Shown: positions 22,081-34,713, counted from the first letter of the stretch. The stretch is DNA of 64,000 nucleotides from Hemerocallis citrina (GCA_017893485.1 JACEHZ010000207.1:1798001-1862000); one strand, 5' to 3'. Made by a program: numbers and translations. The notes: a model not told the origin generated them from the letters alone.

Positions 22081-23607
22081 GGGTTCGGGATCCCGACCCT
22101 GGATGCGGTTCGGAGTAGGGTTCGGAGGCGAAGGCCTCCGGTTCCTAGCATCTCGCCGATCTCGTGGGCCTTCTCTGGTGAATTCTCGGAGGTACCCTCG
22201 TGAGATGAGTTCCTCAATTTCGTCTTTCAGGGCCCGACATTGGTCGGTTTCGTGCCCATGATCTCTGTGGAAACGGCAGTAGAAGCGCTGATCTCGCTTC
22301 TTGTTGTTACTTGGTCGGGGAGGTAGTCGGACAATGCCTTTGTCTTCGATTTCTAAGAGGATGGCAGACACGTTATGTGTCAAGGGAGTGTACCTTTCGA
22401 AGCGAGGGACCGGAGGTGCCCTCTTCGCGCCGACCCCTTCCTTTGCTGTTTTCTTGGCAGGTTCGGCCTCATTGACCCTGCGCTTGCCCTTTCCCCCGAC
22501 TTCTTTGCTGCCTTCTGGGTTAAGAGCTTCTTCAGCTCGTATATACTTCTCGACCCGGTTGAGAAGGTCAGGGAAGTCCAGAGGTGGCCTCTTTGCTAAG
22601 GAGACCTTGAGCTGGTTGTGCCGGACATTGTGTCGGAAAGCTGCCGAGGCGACCCCTGCGTCGAGGGCAGAGACGAATCTGGCCTCGGTTGTGAACCTCT
22701 TGACGAAGTTAGGGAGCGACTCCCCCTCCCTCTGGGTGAGGTCGAGCAGGGAAGCGCTCGTTCTCTCAACCTTTCGGCTGGTGATGAAGTGGGCCAGGAA
22801 GCTGGCTTCCAGCTGGTCGAACGAGAAGATCGAGCCAGGGGAGAGTTTGGAGAACCAATCTCTGGCCGGACCCCGGAGGGTGGCCGGGAAGGCTCGGCAC
22901 AGCAGGGGATCCGAAGCGCTGTGAATCATCATGAGGGTTTTGAAGCCCTCCATGTGATCAGCTGGATCACCCTCGCCGTTGTATGTCTCGAACTGCGGAG
23001 GTCGGAAGTTCCGAGGGACCTCTGCTTCTATGATGTTAACAGAGAATGGAGGTCGAGAAGGCCCCCGACCTTGGGCTAGGTTGGGATTCCCGTCGCCGAT
23101 GCGCTCGATGCGATTCTCCATCTCTAGGAGGCGTCGGAGCACCTCGTCTGTGCGTTCCGGAGGGGGCGGCAGCGCACGGGTGTGACTCCTCCCATCGCTC
23201 ATTTGGTGGGCTCGGCCATAGGTCGCAGACCTTGGCGCTCCATGGAGGGCCTCCAAGATTTCATCTCTGAAGCTCCTGAACTCGCCCCTGGTGACCCCGC
23301 CATGGTCGGAAGGGTCGGGTCGGGCCGTAGGAATTCGGCCGATGCGGCTGAGTGCCGACGACCTTTCCCCTTGTGCGGGCCTGGAATGGTTCGGGGCCGA
23401 GTTGGAAGCGGTCCCTTCCCTAGCCTGGCTAGCCCTTCTGTTCAGAATGACCCGACGAAGGTCGGGTTCGGCGACGCGTGAAACGCTTCGTTGGTGTCCG
23501 GGGTTCGCCCCCGGATTATTGGATGCTTGCCCTCCGTCGAGGGCCCCCTCGGGGGGAGGCCCGTCTGTTCGGGCGGAACGGGCCAATCTTCGGGCTCGGG
23601 GAGCCAT
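22081..23607 (-). pseudogene. Tat1 gag (open, fused in frame to the broken pol)
   Basis: The ATG at 23607 (MAPRARR..) starts an open frame of 995 codons to 20620 covering gag, protease and part of RT. The basic, Pro-rich N-terminus is followed by the capsid-like region from PPFSVNIIEAEVPRNF to the KYIRAEEALN segment, and near residue 445 an atypical zinc motif YCRFHRDHGHETDQC in place of the standard CCHC knuckle. Gag packages the RNA. Gag itself is open, but the polyprotein is not complete downstream. Confidence 0.85.
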
Positions 23608-23673
23608 GGGAGATCGGGTCGAGGGAGAGCGTCGGTGGCGAGGCTCGGACTGTCATCCGTATCGAATAAAGTT

Positions 23674-23694
23674 TTCCCACAGACAGCGCCAACC
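23674..23694 (-). other. Tat1 primer binding site
   Basis: On the minus strand the LTR end is followed by GGTTGGCGCCGTCTGTGGGA. The TGGCGCCGT part is complementary to the 3' end of plant tRNA-Asp, the usual primer for Tat-type elements. It is identical in Tat2. Confidence 0.7.
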
Positions 23695-24452
23695 TGATGC
23701 GGTTTGTTTTTGGTCGCAGTGTGGATGCACCAGGTGTGAGTTCGGACTCAATTTGTAATGAGGGAAGAATACGGCACGGGACAACAAGCGGGAGGCTCGC
23801 TTCGGCGCTTGAGGATCGGCTCGGATGGCCTCGCCTCGAGTACCTGCAGACGGTCCTGAAACACCGGGGTTTATCCCGGTGGCGGACCCTCCAACGATCT
23901 AGTCAGTCTCTGTGAGAGAGTAGCAGTAACTAGGGGAATTTGGGTGGCAAAAGATTGATTACCTGAAAAGGTGGGTGAGGGTCTGGTATTTATAGGGAAT
24001 CCCAATCGAGTTTGGATCCGCTTGGGGGCCGGGTCTGAACCCGAAAGCCCATGGGCCTGACGTGGCAGGAGGCCCAGGGGGTTTAGGGCGGACGTGGCAG
24101 TGCCAAGAGTGGTATAGGGCTGACGTGGCAAAGCCCTCGGTGGTATTTGGAGCTGACATGGCTGATCATGGGGCTCCTGTGCCTTTGGGAGAATCGGATG
24201 GCCTAGGTCGCGCCAAGTCATCCCCATTCCTTGCCAGGCTGGGCGAACGGCCCGTGGGGCTGTCGTGGATCGGAGGCCGAGGGCCACCGAGGCTCGTCGG
24301 ATACGAGGAGACCAGTTCTGTGGGGGTGAACTTGAGGCTCGGTGCCGACCCTGTAGTGGTCCGAAGCCGAGCCGGTTTGTTGTTTTTCTTATTTTTGAGT
24401 GAGAGCCGTCCTGGGCCCTGGTTGGGCCCCAGGCCATTTTTACCCTACCACA
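23695..24452 (-). repeat. Tat1 5' LTR
   Basis: It is 758 bp with ends TGATGCGG and CCTACCACA on the + strand. The TATA box (reverse ATTTATA) is at 23988-23994. The TSD copy cttag follows at 24453. It differs from 11930-12682 at scattered positions, so insertion is not very recent. Confidence 0.93.
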
Positions 24453-25645
24453 CTTAGGCCATCAGTTTCTTCCTTCTTGTCCAAGTCTTCTATATACTTG
24501 ATGCATGCCTCCTTTTTGTGTAGGGCGTTTCGAAAGGATTCCCGATTCCACTTCTTAAGCCACTTCCTAATCCTGACAAGCTTATGCATTATGACTGTTG
24601 TAGGTTCAACCACCGTCATTTGTTCCCTCCAGCTTTTAGCCACAATCATTTCACAGGATTCCTTGTTTATCCACATCTTCTCGAATCTAAAGATCTGCTT
24701 CATACGTCTCGAATTCTCACCAGAGCCAAGGAGGATAGGACGTGATCAAATGTATTCCTTTGGCAAGATCTTCCAAAAGCGAATGGGAACCTAGCTTCCC
24801 AATCAGTAGGGACTAGGATCCTATCAAGTTTTGCCAAGGAAGGATTCCTCCTTTGATTGGACCATGAAATTCATGTCGTTAATCTGAATCTCAATCAATT
24901 GCAACTGTGCGATAACCTGATTAAACATTCTTCTATCATGACCTTGCCTTCCTCGTCCTTTCTGTCCTCCTTATACCTAACGATGTTAAAGTCCTCTCCC
25001 ACCACCCAAAGATAGTTCCATTTGGACCTTATCCTTCTGAGTTCCTCCAAAACTCTGGTCACTTGGCCCTATCGTTCGGGCCGTACACCGCGATTATCAT
25101 TTGCGCTTTCGCCTTTACGACGTAACACAATAGACACCGAGAACCTGCTAATCCAGGTATCAACAACATCAAAAGATTTGTTATTAAACCCCAAGAGAAT
25201 TCCCCCAGATGCACCTACTGTGTCCAAAATCCTCCAATCGGTGACTGATGTTCAATGAGTTAAGGACAAGAATATACGGTTTGTCTAGTTTTGTCTCTTC
25301 TAAACCGACAATATCAACCTTCTAACCACCTCCCTAATCATCCTATGGCTTGATTGGCTGGGCCAAGCCCCCGGACATCCCAGAAAATAATGTTACACAT
25401 TAAGAACATGTGTTGGACCCTTCATTGAAGCCTGACTTGGCTTCCTTTCTTTTGGTGGTGTGTCCCTTATGGGAACTTCCTCCTCGTTACCTTGGTACCC
25501 CTGGTGAAAGATGTCCAAATCGACGGAAGGCATACCGGAACTTGTTATGCCTTCCTCAACCTCCTTGAGAACATTCACATGATCCATCATTCAAATGTTC
25601 TCTATTGCTCTCTTTCTTAAGTGTGTCAAACCTATAGTTTTTGTG
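24453..25645 (-). pseudogene. LINE endonuclease and linker fragment
   Basis: Minus-strand translation gives the start of an L1-type endonuclease near 25380 (FLGCPGAWPSQSS), GILLGFNNKSFDVVDTWISR near 25170, WNYLWVVGEDFN (the GGDFN motif with one change) near 25010, LDRILVPTDWEARFPF near 24800 and FDH near 24730, then the linker FRFEKMW and WNRESFRNALHKKEA at 24500-24690. Frames are broken many times. Upstream, 25590-25393 is a short open frame that may be the end of ORF1. The RT half is at 10541-11929, moved 12.5 kb away by Tat1. Confidence 0.8.
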
Positions 25646-25852
25646 TGTAACCCCCATTCCTGCTAATAAGTATTTTCCAGGTATTTTCTACAATTTGATT
25701 TCTTTTTATAAATTTATTTTGTGCTAAATTTGTTTCGTATCTTTATTAAAGTATTTTCTAATCGAAAATTTTATTCATTTCGAATAATGGTGTGTTTTGA
25801 TCTTACTTCATATTTCTTATTGATCGAATATTTATATTTGAGTCTAAAGCAT

Positions 25853-26046
25853 ATATATTATTATTATTGGATCATTTTAATCTTATTATTATTGTTATTA
25901 ATTTAATTACGGTTATTATCATTATTATTGTTATTATTATTATTATTATTAGTATTGTTATTAATATTAATATTTTTGTTACTATTATTATTGTAATTAT
26001 TAGTATTATTGTTCTTATTGTCATTATTATTATTGTTATTATTTTT
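25853..26046. repeat. (ATT)n microsatellite
   Basis: About 190 bp of imperfect TTA/ATT repeat lies inside LTR C. The same position in D has only a few units, so the tract expanded after C inserted. Confidence 0.85.
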
Positions 26047-26171
26047 GTAAAGCCCGAACATACTTCTTTACTTGTATTTTATTGTTTGATTTAATGTATG
26101 TTTATATGTATATCTAAAAAAAGAAAAAATCCCTATAGTCTATTTTCCTATTGGATTTTTAAACCCAATAA

Positions 26172-26173
26172 CC

Positions 26174-26204
<31 letters not shown>

Positions 26205-26207
26205 AAA
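26172..26207 (+). repeat. Homopolymer tract: 23 C followed by 13 A
   Basis: An unbroken run of 23 C is followed directly by 13 A, in LTR C. Element D has no such tract. It may be real slippage growth or a sequencing or assembly artefact. Confidence 0.8.
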
Positions 26208-28413
26208 CCCCAACATCTCATAATTCCTTATATATACTATTCTAATACCCCACCCCCTACTGTGCTACCCCTACCCCGTACTGTTCATCCCTTTACTGTA
26301 CATCCCCTTCTTCAACCTCCCGACCCTCTCTCTCTTTTTCCCTTCCCCTGCTTTCGAAGCCCATCCCGATCGCCACCTTCGTCCACCACCAAAACCACTC
26401 GTCGTCCTCCCGCCACCGCCTCAACCCATCTACCTGCGACCATCCCCTCGCCTGCAGTCGCACCCCCTCATCTCATCGTCGACCAACACCATCCTGTCGC
26501 ATGCCGCTCAACCACAACGACCACTGAAACCACCCAAGAGCTCACCCCCATCTTCCTCTTCACCTTCATCTGTCGTCGAGCCCTTCCACCTCGACTGTCA
26601 TCCCTGCCATGGCATCGACCTCGGCCTCTCACCATTCCTCTGTTTTTCGTCCGAAATAGGGCACCATCGTCCCCCATCCTTGCCACTCTCCGACCTCCAC
26701 CGAAGAGCCCCCAGTGCAGCCTAGTCGACCGCCAGTCCGCCCATCGTCCACCTCCGCTGTTGCAGTCGAGCCGCCGACTGCACCCTCCCGTTCATCTCCT
26801 CTGTTTTCCCCGCTCAAACCCATCGAGCTACACGCCCCGCCGCTGTTTTCCCTCTGCCCTCTTCCTGACATCGCCTACACCCAACCTCGACAACCCCGCT
26901 GCCCTATGTGCAACCAGTCGACCGCCGTCGAGCCGCCACAAGCTAGTCGCCGTTAGCCTTTGTCGAAGTCGAGCGAGGCGCAGTGTGCACTGTGTTGCCG
27001 TTTTGTGAAGGAAAGAAGGGGATTGGTTGTGTTGGGTGTTTGCTGTTCGGGTAGGGAGGTGTACTGTTGGTGTTTGTTGTTGTAGAGGGAGGGATTGATC
27101 TTGTGTTTAGTGTTTCGATCTTGCCGTTGGTATCGTGGATCCGACCGATGTTTGTCATTTGTGTGCGTGTGTATTGCACGTAGTTCGCAAGTATTTTCGT
27201 GTTCGTGGATTCGTCGCCTGGGATTCTCATCCTGTTATTCTATTATATCCAAATTAACCGTCTAACAGGCAAGTCACCGTCCTCTCGAATTGTTAATTGT
27301 ATCAAATTCAAGTTTTGTTGAAACTCTTGCAAGTAGATCCCTTATTTATCGTATTATACTTTGTTCATCTCTTCGTTGGGTCTATTGAGGGTTTACACGA
27401 GCTAACCCTAATATTCTTGACATCATGCCACTTTTGACTCTAAAGATTGGATCTTTCATGCATTCATGTAGAATTGATAATAACGTTAACCGTATAATCA
27501 TGACACAATTAATTATTGTAGAAACAACCACTAGGTTGTCTGTTTGGTTGATTATTTGTTGTTTGATCAATGATAATTTAGTGTATGCATATGATTTTAG
27601 TCTTATTCATCATGTTATTGTATCCATCATGTTGATTACACAACTTATTGACAAATAGAATTGATACCCATCATTTTTAATTAATTTATTTTCATGAAAA
27701 CTACACAACCTGTATATTACTTGTTGGCCTATATGTTGACTGCTGTTTTTGAACCAGTAAACGATCTTAAAATGAAATTCTTTCTGAATATGAATTTTAG
27801 CCTTATCTTTCTAGTTTCTAGAATATCTTGAATTTTTGAATTCCGAGTTGTGTAGCAAAAGTTATGCTTGTTTTACTACAACTATGTTTTTACTTTCAGA
27901 TTTTTAGATTCTTGTATCTTCCATGCTTAAACAGTAAAAGGGTTGATCAAATGTTAAAATTTTGCTATGAAAATTTCCAGATTGTTAGTAATCATGTTTA
28001 GGAGTCTAGAAAATATTTTTTTAATGAAATTATTATTGAGTTTTTTCTGATTATAAAATTATAATAACATGATGTCGAATTTCTGACTGAACATGAAATC
28101 TGCAAAGAACAATGTGATTGACCTAGCTACTGTTGTCATATTTTAAACTTTAAATATGCGTTGGAACCGTGTGCAAGTCTAGTTTCTAGAATTTTGTACG
28201 GATTCAATTTTCGAGTTCTGAAACAGTGGGAAACTGCATTTTTGTACAGACTGCTCTTACTGTCCAGAATTTTGTAATTCAGATTTTAAAAGATTAATTA
28301 TTCCTATATCGTAATATTGCATGAATTAATGTATGTATATTGTTTTGCATGATCCCAATGAGATTTGTCACCATTCTAATTGTCCTACTTCATGTTACCA
28401 TTCTATTGTTTCC

Positions 28414-29170
28414 TGTGGTAGGGTAAAAATGGCCTTGGCCCAACCAGGGCCCAGGACGGCTCTCGCTCAAAAATAAGAAAAACAACAATCCGGCTCGGTG
28501 TCGGACTACTACAGGGTCGGCACCGAGTCGCAAGTTCACCCCCACAGAACTGGTCTCCTCGTATCCGACGAGCCTCGATGGCCCTCAGCCTCCGATCCGC
28601 GACAGCCCCACGGGCCGTCCGCCCAGTCTGGCAAGGAATGAGGATGACCTGGCACAACCTAGGCCATCCGATTCTCCCAAAGGCACAGGAGCCCCATGAT
28701 CAGCCATGTCAGCTCCAAATACCACCTAGGGCTTTGCTACGTCAGCCCTATACCACTCTTGGCACTGCCACGTCCGCCCTAAACCCCCTGGGCCTCCTGC
28801 CACGTCAGGCCCATGGGCTTTCGGGTTCAGACCCGGCCCCCAAGCGGATCCAAACCCGGTTGGAATTCCCTATAAATACCAGACCCTCACCCACCTTTTC
28901 AGTTAATCAATCCTTTGCCACCCAAATTTTCCTAGTTATTGCTACTCTCTCACAGAGACTGACTAGATCGTCGGAGGGTCCGCCACCGGGATAAACCCCG
29001 GTGTTTCAGGACCGTCTGCAGGTACTCGAGGCGAGGTCATCCGAGCCGATCCTCAAGCGTCGAAGCGAGCCTCCTGCTCATCGTCCTATGCCACACTCTT
29101 CTCTCATTACAAATTGAGTCCGAACTCGCACCTGGTGCATCCACACTGCGACCAAAAACAAACCGCATCA
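28414..29170 (+). repeat. Tat2 5' LTR
   Basis: It is 757 bp, TGTGGTAGGG to CCGCATCA, with a TATA box at 28871-28877. Open frames through it (for example 28578-28994) are also present in the other LTR copies and are non-coding by content. Confidence 0.93.
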
Positions 29171-29192
29171 GGTTGGCGCCGTCTGTGGGAAA
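29171..29192 (+). other. Tat2 primer binding site
   Basis: GGTTGGCGCCGTCTGTGGGA follows the LTR directly, with TGGCGCCGT complementary to tRNA-Asp, as in Tat1. Confidence 0.7.
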
Positions 29193-29257
29193 TCTTTATC
29201 CGGTACGGACGACAGTCCGAGCCTCGCCACTGACGCTCTCCCTCGACCCAATCTCCC

Positions 29258-30766
29258 ATGGCTCCCCGAGCCCGAAGATCGGCCCGTTCCGCCCGAACAG
29301 ACGGGCCTACCCCCGAGGGGGCCCTCGACGGAGGGCAAGCATCCAATAATCCGGGGGCGAACCCCGGACCCCAACAAAGTGTTTCACGCGTCGCCGAACC
29401 CGACCTTCGTCGGGTCATTCTGAACAGAAGGGCTAGCCAGACTAGGGGAGGGACCGCTTCCAACTCGGCCCCGAACCATTCCAGGCCCGCACAAGGGGAA
29501 AGGCCGTCGGCACTCAGCCGCATCGGCCGAATTCCTACGCCCCAACCCGACCCTTCCGACCATGGCGGGGTCACCAGGGGCGAGTTCAGGAGCTTCAGAG
29601 ATGAAATCTTGGAGGCCCTCCATGGAGCGCCAAGGTCCGCGACCTATGGCCGACCCCACCAAATAAGCGACGGGAGGAGTCACACTCGTGCACCGCCGCC
29701 CCCTCCTGAGCGCACCGACGAGGTGCTCCGACGCCTCCTAGAAATGGATAATCGCATCGAGCGCATCGGCGACGGGAACCCCAACCTAGCCCAAGGTCGG
29801 GGGCCTTCTCGACCTCCATTCTCTGTCAACGTCATAGAAGCGGAGATCCCTCGGAACTTCCGACCTCCGCAGTTCGAGACATACAACGGCGAGGGTGATC
29901 CAGCTGATCACATGGAGGGCTTCAAAACCCTCATGATGATTCACAGCGCTTCGGATTCCCTGCTGTGCCGAGCCTTTCCGGCCACCCTCCAGGGTCCGAC
30001 CAGAGATTGGTTCTCCAAACTCTCCCCTGGCTCGATCTTCTCGTTCGACCAGCTAGAAGCCAGCTTCCTGGCCCATTTCATCACCAGCCGAAAGGCTGAG
30101 AGAACGAGCGCTTCCCTGCTCGACCTCACCCAGAGGGAGGGGAAGTCGCTCCGTAACTTCGTCAAGAGGTTCACAACCGAGGCCAGATTCGTCTCTGCCC
30201 TCGACGCAGGGGTCGCCTCGGCAGCTTTCCGACACAATTTCCGGCACAACCAGCTCAAGGTCTCCTTAGCAAAGAGGCCACCTTTGGACTTCCCTGACCT
30301 TTTCAACCGGGTCGAGAAGTATATACGAGCTGAAGAAGCTCTTAACCCAGAGGGCAACAAAGAAGTCGTGGGGAAGGGCAAGTGCAGGGTCGATGAGGCC
30401 GAACCTGCCAAGAAAACAGCAAAGGAAGGGGTCGGCGCGAAGAGGGCACCTCCGGTCCCTCGCTTCGAAAGGTACACTCCCTTGACACATAACGTGTCCG
30501 CCATCCTCTTAGAAATCGAAGACAAAGGCATTGTCCGACTACCTCCCCGACCAAGTAACAACAAGAAGCGAGATCAGCGCTTCTACTGCCGTTTCCACAG
30601 AGATCATGGGCACGAAACTGACCAATGTCGGGCCCTGAAAGACGAGATTGAGGAACTCATCTCACGAGGGTACCTCCGAGAATTCACCAGAGAAGGCCCA
30701 CGGGATCGGCGAGATGCTAGAAACCGGAGGCCTTCGCCTCCGAACCCTACTCCGAACCGCATCTAG
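29258..30766 (+). pseudogene. Tat2 gag
   Basis: The ATG at 29258 opens 502 codons that match Tat1 gag: Arg/Pro-rich N-terminus, capsid region starting PPFSVNVIEAEIPRNF, helical segment with WFSKLSPGSIFSF and FVKRFTTEARFVSALD, and the zinc-like YCRFHRDHGHETDQC near residue 445. It ends at a TAG (30764-30766) where Tat1 reads through to protease. The stop could be a mutation from CAG; because Tat1 has no stop there, I treat it as decay and not as programmed readthrough. Confidence 0.85.
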
Positions 30767-32400
30767 GGCCGGGATCCCGAACCCGAGGGAGCCACGGATA
30801 CGCCATTCATCTTGCACTGTGTCCACGGGGGGCCAATGGGGGGAGAATCAAATACTTCCCGAAAAGCCTTCATCCGAGAGGTGAATGCTGTCCAGGACAA
30901 CCCCTCGCCCAAGTTACAACCAGCGCCTGTCTCCTTCTCCGGAGAGGACCTCGAAGGCGTTTACCTCCCTCATTGCGATGCCCTCGTCATTGGCCTCCAC
31001 ATGGCTAATTGTAAAGTTCACCGAATTCTCATCGACAATGGCAGCTCGGTAAATATTCTCTTCCTCGAAGCCTTCGAGAATCTCAAGCTGCCCAGAGGCA
31101 AACTCAAGCCAGCCGGATACACCTTGCATGGGTTCTCTGGCGTCCCTATCGTAATAGAAGGGATTGTTACTCTCGACGTCACCGCAGGATCGGCTCCTGT
31201 CAAGAGGACCGAGTCCATGGACTTCATGGTGGTAAACGTCAAAGCGGCTTACAATGCCATACTCGGCCGACCCGGACTGTGCTCCCTTCAAGCGGTACCT
31301 TCGGCTTACCATCTGAAACTTAAATTTCCCACCCCGCAAGGGGTCTGCATCGTCCGAGGTAGCCAAGAAGCAGCGCGGTCGTGCTACATGACCGCCGTCG
31401 GAGGGGGTGTGTTCCCCCTCGACGCCGTTGAGCTCGAACCCGAGCGGGACGGTCCCGCTCCCGAGCCTGTCGACGAGCTGGAGGAGGTCCCGTTCGGCAT
31501 CGAGGATGAGTCGAAATGGTTCCGGGTGAGCCGCTCGCTCCCCGAGGACTTGAAGCCAGGCATTATCGCCTGCATCCGCCGCAATGTTGATCTCTTCGCC
31601 TGGAAGCCCTCCGACATGCCCGGGATATCCGAAGACTTGATTATGCATCGGCTGAGCGTCATCCCAGACTCTAAGCCGGTCGTCCAAAAGAGGCACAAAG
31701 TCGCGCCGGAAAGGCAGCAAATTGTGAAGACAGAGGTCGACAAACTCTTGTCTGCTCGATTTATTCAGGAAGTCAGCTACCCCGAGTGGTTGGCTAATGT
31801 CATCATGGTGAAGAAGGCAACCGGGGGCTGACGGATCTGTATCGACTTCACGGATCTAAATAAAGCATGTCCGAAAGATCCTTTTCCCCTCCCCCGCATC
31901 GACGCTTTAATCGACGCAACCTCGGGGCATGAGCTACTGTCCTTCATGGACGCATTCTCAGGGTACAATCAGATCCGGATGTTTCCACCGGACATCTCCA
32001 AGACCTCGTTCGTCACCGACCAGGGTCTTTTCTGCTACCGCGTTATGCCCTTCGGGCTAAAGAACGCCGGAGCCACATACCAACGACTCGTCAACAGAAT
32101 CTTCAAAGACCTGATCGGCCGCAACGTGGAAGTCTATGTCGACGACATGCTCGTCAAGAGCCAGGCCGGGTCGGACCATGTCGCCGACCTCGAGGAAGCC
32201 TTCGGAGTCCTCCGGCATCACAACATGAGGCTCAACCCGGCTAAATGCGCCTTCGGCGTCTCCACTGGGAAATTCCTGGGGTTCATCGTCAGCCAGCGCA
32301 GTATCGAGGCGAACCCCGAGAAAATCCAAGCTATTATTGACATGGCCCCGCCCCGGAATGTCAAGGAGGTTCAGAGGCTTACGGGCCGGTTGGCTGCAAT
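30767..32400 (+). pseudogene. Tat2 protease and reverse transcriptase
   Basis: The protease active-site segment RILIDNGSS has its Asp codon at about 31034. A TGA at 31829-31831 replaces the Trp of GGWRICI. The RT then shows FMDAFSGYNQ, VMPFGLKNAG and YVDD at 32135-32146. Compared with Tat1 the conserved Gly of FSGYNQ and the reading frame around VMPFG are intact here, so the two copies have independent damage. Confidence 0.9.
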
Positions 32401-33360
32401 CGGCCGTTTCCTCTCCAAGTCAGGGGAGAAGTCTCTTCCCTTCTTCAAGGCTCTACGCGGAAAGGGGGGCTTCGAGTGGGGTACCCATCAACAAGAAGCC
32501 TTCGAACAGCTGAAGCAGTACCTCGCCAACCCTCCTCTCCTCAGCAAGCCCGAGCCGGGCGAACCACTATGGCTCTACCTGTCCGCCTCGGATAGCGCAC
32601 TCAGCGCCGTCCTCGTCCGAGAGGAAGATGGGGTCCAGAGGCCATTGTACTATGTGAGCTAAGTTCTGCTCCCCGCCGAGACGAGGTACGCAAAGATAGA
32701 GAAGGCGGCCTATGCTTTGTTCATGGCAGCCCGGAAGCTTCGTCCTTACTTCCAGGCCCACTCTATCCAAGTACTGACTGACCAACCACTGAAGACTGTC
32801 CTTCACAAGCCCGAAAACTCCGACCGCCTAGTCAAGTGGTCAATTGAGCTGAGTCAGTTCGACATCAGCTACCAGCCGAGGATGGCCATCAAAGGGCAGG
32901 CCCTCGCCAAATTCATAACTGAGTGCACCGTCTCCGAACAGCCCAGCCTCGAAGGCTCGGATCCGACCTGGGAGGTCTTTGTCGATGGATCATCATGCGA
33001 AACGGAGAGTGGGGCTGGCATCATCCTTCGTGGCCCCGACCAATTCCCACTTCAATACTCCCTCCGCCTCAACTTTCCGACCTCCAACAACGAGGCGGAA
33101 TACGAGGCCATGATCGCCGGACTGACCCTAGCCCACCGAGCCGGTGCCCAGCAAATCCGAGCCTACAGCGATTCTCAGCTCGTGGTCAATCAGATCACCG
33201 GGGAATATGAAGCTCGTGATGATCGGATGATGAGGTATTTGGCGGTGGTCCGACGTCTCCTGGCGTCCTTCAGTTGCGCCGTGGTTATCAGAGTCCCTAG
33301 AGAGCAGAATGCTCAAGCAGACGCGTTGTCCAAACTCGCCTCTTCCTCCTTCAAGGGTCT
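32401..33360 (+). pseudogene. Tat2 dual RNase H region
   Basis: The frame runs to a TAA at 32660 that replaces a Lys codon (after LYYVS), then resumes. The second, archaeal-type RNase H starts about 32969 with WEVFVDGSS (Asp at 32984), followed by NNEAEYEAMIAGL, YSDSQLVVNQ and EARDDRM. The first RNase H has only degenerate acidic positions, as is usual in Tat elements. Confidence 0.88.
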
Positions 33361-34713
33361 CGATCAGACGGTGCTCATAGAAATCCTCCTAAAGCCAAGT
33401 ATCAATGACCAAGACCAGGAGGCAATGTGTGTGCAAGGCGTTGCTAGTCCAGACGACTGGACCACCCCCATCCGGAGATTCTTAATTAATGCCGAGCTTC
33501 CTGAAGACCGGGCTGAGGCCAGACGTGTCAGGGTCCGAGCTGAAAGGTTCGTCATGATTGATGACATCCTCTTCAAACGCTCATACACCTTGGCCGACGG
33601 CAAGCCGTACCTCCGCTGTCTCACCAGGGACGAGGCCAGCTATGCGCTGAAAGATCTTCATGAGGGGATCGGCGGATGCCACATGGGGAGCAGGACGCTC
33701 GCTCGGAAGGCCCTGAATCAGGGGTACTATTGGCCGACCATACTCCAAGACTCGCAAGACCTAGTCAAGAGGTGCGGCCCATGCCAAAGGTTCTCCCCTA
33801 TCAAGAGGCTTCCTCAAGCCAATCTCCGATCCCTGGCTAGTCCTACGCCATTCGCCATGTGGGGCATGGACCTTGTGGGCCCCTTTCCCGTAGCCGTAGG
33901 GCAAAAGAAATTCCTGATAGTCGCCATCGACTACTTCACCAAGTGGCTCGAAGCCGAGCCTCTGTCCAGCATCACCGAGCGCCAAGTACAACAATTCTTT
34001 TGGAAAAACGTCATTTGCCGGTTCGGAATCCCTCGGGTCCTCGTCACGGACAACGGAACCCAATTCCAAGGTCAGAACTTCCAAACTTCTGTGCAGACAT
34101 CGGCATCCAGCAGCATTTCTCTGCTATTTGCCACCCTCAGTCCAACGGCCAGGCGGAGAACGCAAACAGGCAAATCCTCGACGGCCTCAAAAAGCGCCTC
34201 GACAGTTCCCCCAAAGGGCTGTGGGTCGAAGAATTGCCTAGCGTGCTTTGGGCGCACCGAACCACCAAGAGGATCCCCACGGGAAAGACGCCGTTCAGCT
34301 TGACCTACGGGACGGAGGCAGTTATCCCTGTCGAGGTCGGCCTGCCTTCTCCCCGGATCATAGCCTTCGATGAAGCTGACAATTCCTCCGGCCTGAGGGC
34401 CAACCTGGACCTCGTCGCCGAGGTCAGAGAGAAGTCTTCAATCCGAAGAAGCATCTACCAACAACGGATCGAGAAGTTTTACAACAAGAAGGTCCGCCCC
34501 ACAAACATCAAGGCGGGGGACCTCGTGTTACGAAAACTGTCCGTCTCCGACCCAACCAAGAAGAGGAAATTGGCTCCCAACTGGGAAGGCTCATACCGTG
34601 TAGTCGAGACTGTACGCCCTGGTACATACCGACTGGCAGATATGGACGGCCGGCTCATCAGCCGACCCTGGAACACCGAGCACCTAATGAAGTTCCTGGA
34701 AGAGCGAACATAG
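33361..34713 (+). pseudogene. Tat2 integrase
   Basis: The zinc region (HEGIGGCHMG, RCGPCQRF) and the first two catalytic Asp contexts (IDYFTKW, VTDNGTQF) are in one frame. A one-base loss near 34087 shifts the frame, and the Glu context GQAENANR and the SH3-like C-terminus (LAPNWEGSYRV) are in the overlapping frame that ends at 34713. It corresponds to 18150-19540. Confidence 0.9.

Larger units (their letters stand above)
11930..24452 (-). mobile_element. Tat1: Tat-lineage Ty3/gypsy element with antisense extra gene
   Basis: LTRs at 11930-12682 and 23695-24452 are in the same orientation, with TGTGGTAGGG..CCGCATCA ends on the minus strand. The perfect TSD cttag lies at 11925-11929 and 24453-24457. 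Removing the element rejoins the LINE linker and endonuclease regions. The order on the minus strand is LTR, primer site, gag, protease, RT, RNase H, second RNase H, integrase, then an oppositely transcribed gene (14746-17729), hairpin leader, minisatellite, polypurine tract and LTR. A second RNase H and extra ORFs after pol are known traits of the Tat lineage. Gag-pol has one frameshift and two stops. Confidence 0.93.
25646..28413 (+). mobile_element. Solo LTR C, first part
   Basis: It starts TGTAACCCCCATT, like the LTRs of element D, and is preceded by ttgtg (25641-25645). Its other end at 62069 is followed by atgtg, a TSD with one change. Alignable blocks with D include the GC-rich leader (about 26260-27000), CCGTCTAACAGGCAAGTCACCGTCC near 27260 and the AAACTGTACA-type region. 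A TATATATA lies near 26230. The 248-codon frame at 26262-27008 is the GC-rich leader and not a gene. It is interrupted at 28413 by Tat2 (TSD tttcc) and again at 42194 by element B. Confidence 0.85.

Noticed and set aside
21122..23758. Many plus-strand frames opposite Tat1 gag-pol
   Set aside because: They mirror the GC-rich gag-pol reading frame on the other strand and have no domain of their own.
26262..27008. 248-codon open frame as a proline-rich protein gene
   Set aside because: It lies in the GC-rich leader of LTR C; the matching part of element D has different frames, so it is composition-driven.
30764..30766. Programmed stop-codon readthrough between gag and protease in Tat2
   Set aside because: Tat1 has no stop at the matching position, so a point mutation is the simpler reading.
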